64,000 bases of DNA from Hippopus hippopus (Eukaryota > Mollusca > Bivalvia > Cardiida > Cardiidae). The translations under genes and the position numbers were made by a program. The notes under the pieces are model-generated. The model searched no databases and was not told the origin of the DNA. It worked only from the letters and a program-made list of their open reading frames with translations. The stretch lies in contig OX328109.1 of assembly GCA_946811185.2 (NCBI GenBank), forward strand, positions 30,302,129 to 30,366,128, given 5' to 3'. Below are positions 24,401 through 36,072 of the stretch, piece after piece; positions within the stretch are counted from its first letter, which is position 1, and each line of letters starts with the position of its first letter.

Positions 24401-27400
24401 CAAATATCGAAAATCTTGGAGAATAAGACAAAGTATGTTCTTAAGAATGGTTGGTGAATACAGACATTTTGGCATGTGTTTCTGTATTGACATGTTGAAA
24501 AATAATTTTCAAAAAGAAATGATAATTACCTTCCAGCAGTTTCAAAATGTAATGTTAATGGTAGTGTGGTGACCTCAGAAAATGCTAATATTGCCTGTAA
24601 AAATGTAACATATATGAAAAGGTAATAAATTTGACTTTTTGCACAATGAATACAGCAGTAAGCAACTGTATGTAAGCTTTATTACTTGTCACTAGACTTT
24701 CATATTCCTGGATGATTTCAGAAACAGTTATTTACTAGCCAAATTACTCGACACTGGTCCACCAGCAATTATTTCCCTAAATTCTGAGTGCAACCATTAC
24801 AACCCTGTTTTTAAGGCTTTTTATATGACACAGTAAGGGTTCTAACACATACCATGTAGCTTTCAAAGCCAGCCCGCTAAACTTAAGACCATTAAAGCTG
24901 TATCACATTAGTACAAGACATAGTAAGTTGTAAAGGCTTGAATGTAACTTACATGGCTATGTTTTTGAGTTTGTTTAAATGAAGTTTAAATAGTTTTCAC
25001 CTGTAGCAAATATTTTGTTCACATCACTGTCACTTATTCAATATTTAAGTTACACCACTGCAACAGTTCACTAATTCAGGGCCCGTATTCACCAACCATT
25101 CTTAAGAACGTTCTTTATCTTATTCTCCAGAATTTTCTACATTTGAAATTAACACAACTTCTCATTGGCTAAACCATTTGGTTTAGCCCATCAGAAGTTA
25201 TGTTACTTTCAATTTTAATGTTTTTTAAATTCAGAAAATCTTTGAGAACAAGACTATAGAATGGTTGGTCAATATAAACCCTGGTGTTTCCAAAAGTTTC
25301 ACAAGTAGTAGACTGAGCCAAACAACACTCTCATGTGACCACTGCCTCAAACATTCAAACCTGATTAGAAACACTATATCTTAACCACTAAGCCATGAGT
25401 GATCAGGACATATATATGATTTATTGCAATGTACAGATTAATTAGAATAGAAACAGTCTTAAGTGGAGGAGGTGGCAAAGCTGAACATTTGAGTACAGTA
25501 CAATCTGTCATACTACATATCCCAGTACTTTATCATTTATTCAAACAAAGACGAGACCTACCTTACAGCTAAATCTACAGAAAGTGTAAATTCATCTGGT
25601 ATTTTATAGTACAGTCTCTCATATCACTTTTGTAACCACATCCCTCAATCACTGTAGTAAACTTTAACCCTTTACAATACAATCCCAATTTTAACTACCC
25701 ACAGTTAGAAGGCTTTTGAAAACATTGTTGATAAAGGAGAAAATGCTACTAAAAAGCATTTTCTCCTTTTCCCACAAGGTTTTCTGCCCTATCAAAGACA
25801 AAAATCATCATTTTAGCAAAATCTAATATGTTGTCTGCAAATGCTTTCAATACGGTCAAGTCTAAGATTTTGTCTTTCAGTAAAGAGTTCAAAATATAAA
25901 TACAATATCTCCATGCTTCAGATGATTTTTAAACTTAACAAGAACACAAACACAAAACTTTACCCTGAGTTCTTTTAAACAGAAAGTGATCTCTGTATCT
26001 ACACCCACTTGACAGTTGTCGAATTCATCTGGATCTAAAGTCAGGTTTGTGTGCATAACTTTGTTGGGATCTGAAATAGGAAATCCTTCACTTTTTTGTG
26101 CATAACTGTTTATCAATTTCTTAACACTTTACCTGACGACACAATTTCAGTCTTGTCCAAATTAAAAGCATTTGCAGACAACAATTTCAATGTCGCTCGA
26201 ATGGTGCAATTTTTCTTTGCATTGGTAGAAAACATTATGGGAAAAGGAGAAAATGCTGGTTACCAGCATTTTCTCCTTTTCCCACGTTTTCAAAAGGCTT
26301 CTCTCCAAGGGTTGTTAAAAGTCGGCACTGTGCGGTAAAGGGTTACATGCTTTTGATTGACTCTACATGCAAATTTTATTAATCTTTCCGATCTTGTTTA
26401 CTTCAGATGGCCTTAATTTGGAGTAGTCCAAAACTTTCTTATGGGTAATTAAGTAAATAGAAGTGTAATGTATATTTGGACATTTCTTTCATGAATGCAG
26501 GGAGACAGGTAAAAATAAATGATGCATGTTATAATGTCTGTCTTTTGGTTCTGATAAGCACATGGAAACAAACAATAACCCATAACAAATCATTTATTTG
26601 TTTGGTGCGTAACACCATTTTCAAGTTTAATATGGTCATATTTTGGGTTCTGGTACACCTTAAAGATAACAGTTTCTTTAACCAATACTTTGTGTAACAT
26701 CCTTCCCAAAGCACTGGCTGCTTTCCCACATAAACTTCACAAGCCCAGTATCACAACTGGTAGAATACAGGACTTGATAACCAGCACTTTCTCCTTTTCC
26801 CACACTGTTTTCCTTCCTAACCAAAGACAGAAATTATCATTTCAGCTACATTTATTTTGTTGTCTGCAAATGCTTTCAATTTGAACTTGTGCAAAATTTT
26901 ACCGTTTGATAAGAAATTGACAAATGAATACTCAGAAATCAACTGTAACTTACCAGGTTCATCGTCGACGTAATTTTTCAAAGAAATTTTCTCTGGATTA
27001 ACAGTCAGACTTATCTCCTCCTGGTTGTTTTGAAAATTGAGGACAGCATCACACAACAATCTACATACAGGAAAAAAAAACATTTCTTTTGTCCAAGTAT
27101 TTACCATCATATTGTTTGCATTGGAGTTTTAACAGCTTAGGTCATATCACTCCCTCAGTACACCTATGCAAGTGTTCCCTGGCTTTCTCACACCAGTACT
27201 GATACAACTTTCTTTCCAAATGATTGACTACTTTTCTCATATGCATCAGAGGTGAGTGGCGAAAATTGCCGTATAGAAAATTTGCCCCAACCAGGTATCG
27301 AACACATCAAACACGCAACTACCAGGTCACGAGGTCACCGAGTTACCTGGCCAGGCATTCACCTTTGACAACCAATTCTTCAGTTCCATAACCTAGAACA

Positions 27401-30400
27401 CATAGCAGACACATTTAAGTAACGCTGTGACAATAGTTTAACAGTTACATGTACTTCCTTACTTCCATTATGTGCTTTGATAACGAAGAGAGATGTTCAA
27501 CAATTGCAGGAATTGTGCAAAAAGATATTAATATTCATAGGGATATAATTCTTGAACTTTTAGTCCTTACAGAACAATAACATGTTTCAACCACCATTGG
27601 GAAGATGTCTTTTGAAAACATTGTGGAGAGAGGACAAAACACTGGTAACTAGCATTCTCTCCTTTTCTTTTTTCCACCCTTTCAAAGTCCAATTGTAAAA
27701 TCATGAGATTATATGATAATGGATTACTGCTAAATGAGTGAATAAAAGTACTGAGCCTCCAGGGGAAAAAAAAACCTTGAGAATAATGGAAAAATGGATA
27801 AATAAGGTGTGAGTTTCTTAAGATGTAGTTTTTAGAGATAAAGCAGATGGTTAATCCTTAAAAAAAACCCTCACTTTGATGATGCTGTCAAAGAATTAAC
27901 ACACATATCCTTTGAGAAGACTGCTTGCAGGGTCTCACATTCAATAAAAGCCAAATTATGTGTCTTCACAATGCCTGAAAAACAGATGTTTTAAAATCAA
28001 TTAAATTTTGTTTTTTGAAAGAATAATGATTTTGACAACATTTTCTGTTAGGTGTAAGGTTAGCTTGTAAAGTTTTGAGTTAACTCTTTGCCAAAGGGCA
28101 AAATTTTAGACTCATTCATATTGAAGGCTTTGAAGAGGACATATACAGTAAGGTTTGAATCACAGGATTTGTTTCTTATAGGGTAGAAAGCATTGTTGGA
28201 AAAGGAGAAAATGCTGGTTACCAGCATTTTCTCATTTTTCCACAATGTTTTCAAAAGCCCCTTTTCTCAGGGTTTTTAAAAAATCAGATTACTTTGTAAA
28301 AGGGGTAATATCCACTGAGATGTAAAAACTGTTCTACGTTAAATTCTGTAAGTCTAGGACAGACCTCTGAAATAAAAATTCTCTATAGCTTTATGATTTA
28401 ACTTTTACCAAATGTTCCCATGTTTTTACCACTCTGGCAAAGAAGGCTGTTGAAACTGTTTTGGGATAAAATAGACCCCCCCCCCTTTTCCCACTATGTG
28501 TTAGAGGTGTTGATTGTAATAGTGTTCTATTTCTTTGATGATAGTATTGCCTTCTTTTGACAGAGACGGTGCACCTTTCAATGCCTCCAGAGTGATCTGT
28601 CAGCATCAACTCTTAACCAAATGACAGAATTTTAGACTTGTCCAAACTGAAAGCATGTGTAGATGAAAAAAAAAAATTCTCAACAATTGATTTTTTTTCT
28701 TTGGAAGGGTAGAAAACATGGTAGTTCCATTTCCAGCGTAACTAAATTCTTTTCCAGGGTAGAAATTAATCACTGCATTAAGATTCTTGGTCCCTCTCAC
28801 ATTGCTGACCACTGTTTTGATATTTTAGTTTATGTTATAAGGTTTATGCGGGAAAGCATCCTGTGGCCTGGAGGAAAAATTGTGCAAAGTACTGGTGACA
28901 AAAATCCTGGTAAGCATGTATACATGCAATGGCTGCCGCATTATGGCTGAAATACTGTTGAGAAATTGGGAATGGTGTTAAACAGCAAACAAACAAAAAT
29001 TTGAGCCATGCTCTGGCAAAAGGGGGTTTCATGCATTTCCATTATGCATTGTGCCATGCATGTCATCATGTAATTATGGATCCATAAAATCCACTTTGTC
29101 TAACAACCTACTAAATCATGAGGTAGACTGCTCCTTTGATATGCAGAAAATTTACCTAAAGCAAAAAGTTTTTATCCAGGTCAGCCTGCCTGGACTGCCC
29201 AGGCTGACATAAGTTGATACTTAAATCCCTTTTTCACAGAGCATGGCTCATTTTAAAGGACAACAAAGAAGAATCAATACAAACCATGTCTACAATGGAG
29301 TTGAAACACTAATCTGGACTCTTTCAAATTCAGTTTGATCTTACACTGTTCTACTGTCTTCTCCATGTTTGATAGTGACTTAAAAACTGTAAGAACTGAC
29401 TGTAATACACATAAAACACATGCATATGAGACATGGCATAAGTAGCATACAGCAAAAAAAAATTTACCTTCAACCAAACAATCCCCAAATTATAATAACC
29501 CTGAGGAAGAAGACTTTTGAAACATTGTAAAAGAAATACGCTGGTAACTAGCTTTGTTTGTATGGTTTTCACCATTATTACAGTTATACCATGGCGGCAC
29601 CAGTGCTTGGCACACTCTTCTCCCTAAGCCACTGGCTGCCTTGCAACACCTGTCACAATGACTGTCACAAATCCTCTGTAAGAAATTCACTGAGATGGTG
29701 ATTTGAACCAAGCATCCCCCGCCATGTATCAAGTCCTGTACACTACCTACTGTGTTACCAGGCTAGGCTAATACCATGTATTTTCTCCTCTTCTCACCAT
29801 GCCTTCCATTCTATCATTTTGACCCATACCTAATCTGACATATCTGAAAATGCTTCCAATATGGACAGCTCTATAATTTTGTCTTCAGGTAAAGAGTTAC
29901 CGGTAATACCATATTGGTACCACACAAGATCATTTAATTTGGAGACAACAAATCAAATGTGGCTTAAATGACAGGATTTCTCTTTTAAAGTGTCGAAAAA
30001 ATTGTGTAAAAGGGACAAAATGCCAGTAACTCCTTTTCTCACAATATTTTCAAAAGCTTTTTTCTCCAGGGTCATTAAACTTTGGATTGTTTGGTAAAGG
30101 GTTTAATCTCTAGAAAGGAAGAAAATATATTGTATATTAAGCCTATTTACCACACAATGCCAGGAGGTAGATAACTTTTGAAAACATTGTTGGAGAAGAA
30201 GAAAATACTGTTAACCAGCATTTTCTCCACTTCCAACAATGTTTTCTACCATTTTAAAGACAATTTCAATCATGTGAGCCTGTTTAATGTGTCGCCTTCA
30301 GTTTCTTCAAATTTGGACAAGTCTTAAATTTTGTCATTCGGGAAAGTGTTTAAATATTACCCCTAGAAACATGATGGAATGAATCCTGTCACAATGACAA

Positions 30401-33400
30401 TCATCAAATTGACGAAGCTTGAAATTCCAGCCGCCATACCCTGGAATCAAGTCCAAAACACTACAGACTGTGTTAATGGGCTCAGTGAGCTTCAAAATAT
30501 GAATGCAAGAAAAAATATTGTGGCACAAGGTGAAACTGCTTATGATAAATTATTGCAAAAAGTCCTCTGCTGCAAATAAAAAAAGTCATCTGCATAGGAA
30601 AATGAGTCATTTAGCATTACTGTATATTCCTTTACCTTCATTCCAATTTTACATCGTACAGAATCGTCACTGTCTTGTGAGGATATTTGATCAGAACCAT
30701 CATCGTAGTGCTGGAAAAAGCTGGGAGCAAACAGAAAACATGCATAGGCTGACCTTGAGGAATTCACTGTCCGTAGTGCAAGCTGAAGTATACAAGAATG
30801 TAATTGAGAGGAGCTCCAGGAAAAGGGTGTTTTGTGCATTTTGGTAATGCATCATATCAAGCAAAAGATAATGCATATCATGGATCCTCTTTGCCTAAAA
30901 ACCAGCTGAATCCTGAGGAAGAACAGCCTTTTGACATACAGAAAATTTACCAATAGCAGAAAGTTTGTCCATGTCAGTCTTCACAGGCTAGATTGACTTG
31001 ATGCTTTTTGCAAATGGATTAAACCACCTTTTCATAGAGAATGACTAATACATGCAGTATATAATCTATCTATTTAATATATTCAAAACATTGTAATCTT
31101 CTACCATATGATCCATGTTTAACCTTATACCACATACCGGCAATCCATGTTTAACGCTTTACTACACAATGACTACTTTTAACGACCCTGAGGAAGGAAG
31201 CCTTTTGAAAACATTGTGGGAAAAGAAGAAAATGCTGGTAACCAGCATTTTCTCCTTTTCCCACAATATTTTCTACCCTATCAAAGAGAAAAGTTGTCAT
31301 TTGAGCTATATCAACATTGCCATCTGCAAATGATTTCAATTTGGATCAGCTGGAAATTTTGTCGTTTGGTTAAGAGTTAAACAGCTCTTGGGAAAAAAAA
31401 GCCTTTCAAATACATTGTGGGAAAAGGAGAAGATTTATACCTGTACCAAATGATCCCGAGTTTAACCTTGTACCATACAATCCCATTTAACCCTGGTGAA
31501 AAAAGCCTATTGAAAAGATTATGAGAAAAAGAGAAATTTTCTTTGTCTCCTTACCACACAATCCCGACTTTTAACGACCCTGAAAGAGAAGGCTTTTGAA
31601 AACATTGTGGGAAAAGGAGAAAATGCTGGTAACCAGCATTTTCTCCTTTTCCCACAATGTTTTCTACCCTATCGTAGACATAAATCATCATTTCAGCTAC
31701 ATCTAATTTGTCATCTGTAAATGCTTTCAATTTGGTCCAGTCAAAAATTTTGTCGTTTCATAAAGAGTTAAGACTGTTCAAACTTGGGATGAGTTAATAA
31801 AGGATTAAGAAAAGGTGTAGCATCAAAACAGAGTTCTCCAATACAATTCAGATGATTTACAAAAAGTTGTTCTCAGTTAATCTTTACCAAATGACAAAAA
31901 CTTAGAGCAGCCATAACTTAGAGCAGTAGGTGACATAAAAACTGTTGCTTAACTCTTTACAAAACAACAATGATTTCTCCCCTCCCAAAAACACATTTGA
32001 TTTTTTTACTTTTGAGTCACATCTATTTAGTCATCTGTAAATGCTCTCACTTTGGACAATCCTAAACTTTATCATAAGGGGTAAGTATCAAACAAAAAAA
32101 TTAATTTACTTTGCATTAAAAGACCATTCTGCTGTACGTAGCCAACTGTCTTACATCCCTTCAGTGGTCCCTGAGTGAAGGTTTCTCTAGGTGAATGTGG
32201 TTCCTGCTCTTTTTAACAGTCTCAAATGTAGGATGGCCAAAACAGATAACTGTCCATCCAGAGAAGGGTCTGAAGCTAGGTCTGCATTAAGCATTGAAAA
32301 GACTTTAGAAACTTAAAACTTTGTTTTACCCCATGTTCCAGTGGTTCTATATATAACTCTTCTCCTATCTTTGATAGGGAATGGACAGCACGGCCAAAAA
32401 CTGAAATAAAATTGTGAATATGAAATTATTTGTATACAATTTTTTATCAATTTGTATTAAAAAGGTCATCAATCCCATCATTGTAACTTATTTTTTTTCC
32501 AGTCATTTGTTACCCAGTGGACTTAGGTATGTATTATTGATGCATCAAGAGGGCTGACCAAGGATTGAATGTGGACATGCAGTGTTCTTCTAAGATAGGG
32601 ATTCTGGGAAAAAGTCTGATTGCAGTGGAAAGATGTCCCCTTCAAAATTTACTTGAGAATTATTCTTGTGTACATTTTTTTCACTCACATGTATTTTGAA
32701 GTTTTTAAGACAGTGGCCCCATAAACTTAACATCTGCATTAACTCTCATTAGTCAGTTATTGATTTTCTGGTTTACTGCATCGTTGGTCTAATTACATCT
32801 AGGCTATTCATATCACAGCACAAATTCACAAGTAAGTGCTTTACTTAAACTGGCAGCCTGTTATCTATCTTCTATCAGATGATTATGGGAGATACAATGG
32901 ATACCAATAAATATGCGATACACAGTAGATTTTATCTCTTTTTAGAATTTAATGACAGAAATATTTTGTATTCGGGTGGTCATCTGACACAATATTTTGA
33001 GGAGTGCACTCAAATCATTGTTGGAGATTTGAAGGGGAAGATCAAAAGTACGAAGATGTAAGTGATTTCTGATCTCTTCCAAGAGTTAACTCATTAATGA
33101 CAGAAATTTTACTAGTTAAAACAGTATGATTTGCATAGTCGAGGATCTATCCCGGATAAGTATGCTGAACAAAAAATAACCAATCAATACGAATGACAGT
33201 CATTTTGACACCCGGTCATTTCGACACCAAGTCATTTCGACACTTTTTAGTCGATTCGACCCCTGGAAGAAAATATTTTGCAAAATTTGGTCATTTCGAC
33301 CTCCGATTTTTTTCTGAGCACATTTTTAGACTGAGTTTCTATAATTAAATTGCTTTAATTTTTGAGATGTCATATTATCACAATTTTGTGTTGGTGTGTG

Positions 33401-36028
33401 TGATCAAAATACATTTTTAAATAGCTTGATTTAAAGCCAGTTACTCTGAGTACGGCAATATCCATACAATTTTCCGTATCTATACTTTGCCATTTTAAAA
33501 AGAGATTATGCAGTATAATGTTTATCACACCTTCACCTGTCTTTAACTGTGCTTGACCAATGTTTTTCTCCACCAGAATAAATCATAATCAATGAAAAGC
33601 TTACGAATGCCAAAACAACCTAGAAAAGTTAAGAAAATATATTCTTGACATATTCAAGATAAAACGGTATCTACATACGTGTATTTCACCGAACCTGTCA
33701 TTTACAGAAATCCTTTTTACCCTTTCGGCACCATAAGCAAAAACAATGACTTTTACGGACAGCATAGATCAAGATCAGACTGGACAGAACGTACAGTCTG
33801 ATCTTTGATCTATACCATCCGCTTGTGTAGTAAAGCCTATACAATCAAAATCTTTGTAAGTTTCAACAGGTTGTGTTTAGAGCCGTCAAAAGAGATCGTG
33901 TTTATTTATTTGGCGCTGAAAGAGTTAAACCCAGCACAGCCGAATTTTTTGTCGTGCAGCGGGGTAATCTTTGATAGCATTGTGGCAGTGAGAGTTTTTA
34001 ATACTTGTAAGCAAACCCCAGCGTGGACTTTGTGAGCCATTTGGACCAAATGACAAAGGATAGGTTGGAGAATGTTCGATTAATGGCCGAGTTCTACTTA
34101 ATTAGGATAATGACATCACTTGTATCAGTGTTCCCACTCGCACAAATTATTGCGTAAATCACGATATAGTATTGAATTCACATAACAAATTTTGGTTACA
34201 CGCCAGACCTCGCGTAAGAAAATAAATGGACAAAAATGGCCATTATCTACTTATCTTGTTTAAAATGACAGGTTTTGAAGTTACTTGTTACCCTAAATGA
34301 CAACTTTTTGTCAAATCATGCGGAAATACCTATCCAGGAATAAACAGGCATGAAAAATTGATCGGCGCAATTAAAGTGGAAACCCATGACACAACAAAAT
34401 GTCTCTCTGACATTGTCCGATCAGAGTCACTTCAGACTGTCTTTTCAGCTTTTTTAACGACTTTAAGCAGTAAATTTACAGAAATATCTTTACATAACAG
34501 GCTTTTTTGTTGCAAATCATCAATATGGATTGCTTTAACTCTAGTTAGGAACCATTAATGTCATACCCTCTAATATGGAATCTTGCCCCTGGATTTACAA
34601 CTTAGGAGGTAAATGTACCCTTGAAATGAAAAGCTACTGGGAACACTGTGTATAGAGTAATTACGGCTTTTAATGGACATATCAGATATTTCATTGTCTG
34701 CAAAAAATAAGTGGTAACAAAAAATGATAGCGGGATTACACAGTTTATTAACATAAAAGGCCTGCCTTGGCTGGAGAAGAAAATGAAAATTAAGCACAGG
34801 ACCTTACAGTCAGAATTTTAAGATTCCTTTTTTTTTTCTTTGTATTTATCTAGATTCCCAAGTTGACTAGGCTACTATGAAAGGAAAGCGTTCTGAAATA
34901 AGGAATTTCAACCATTTCTGAGTTCTAAATGTACCATGACAATGTGTTGGATTTACGGAAATCTCCTGAAGTAAATGACAGGTTCGGTAAAATAACCTTT
35001 TACGGGCACTCTTTTTACCGTGAATATTTCAAACTTATAATTCTTTATCTTCTCTTTCTGCCCAGTTTGCATATCCGTAAGGCTGTCGATTCATTGTGTG
35101 TCTATTCTGAGAGGTTCAAATAGCTGTCCATCACAGTTAAACAAAAGCCATGTTAAGGTGTGAAAAACATTCCTGCATAATCTCTTTTTAATTACCACTT
35201 ATAAAAACCTCAAATGCCCTACAATTATGTCCTATTTGCTGAACTGAGGCATATACGTACATGTATATCATTAGTTTTCCATAGATATTTATTGACATGA
35301 AAAAACTTCCCTAAAACAAAATCGTTTCAACAAAGCCAAATGCACATATTTTGATCACACACTAAAACAAAATTATGATAATACGACAAAGTAAAAGTTT
35401 GAAGTAATTTAATGTTAGGCCATTAACAGGGTAAAAATTGTGAGAAAAAAACACACACACACACACATACAATCAGACAAATCAAAACACTGTTTACTTA
35501 ATTAAATTATTACTGATAAAAAAAAAAAAAAAAAACGTGGACGGGCTCCTGCAATTACCAACCTCGGCATATAAATTTCCACCGACGTAGCAATCAAAAC
35601 AGTTGGCCATCTAAGGTTGGCAAAAAGCTGGTCAATACTCATATTGACCGGGCCGGTGGTTTTAACTGGTTATAACCGGTCAATACTGGTCGATTGGTGG
35701 TCGATTGAAGTGGTTGATTGGGTCGATTAAATCACTGGCTTACATACCCGTCCTGTTTCTAAATTAGTCTTAAAAGCTGTCCTCCTACATCCTGTACATA
35801 AAGGTATATTAAATATTATCATCAGTATCATAGTTTTTATCAATAAAGTCCTTTTTTATTTAATCATAGCTCAAAAGACATTCATTTCTGATCAACTGAA
35901 GAGGTTGATTGGGTTTACTTTCCTATTTCAACTTACATACAGTTCATTTCTTTTCAACCAAACAATTTTTATCTATCATCATTCCTTGTAGGTTAGATAA
36001 CTGTTTATAGTCCATCATCATCATCATC

Positions 36029-36072
<44 letters not shown>
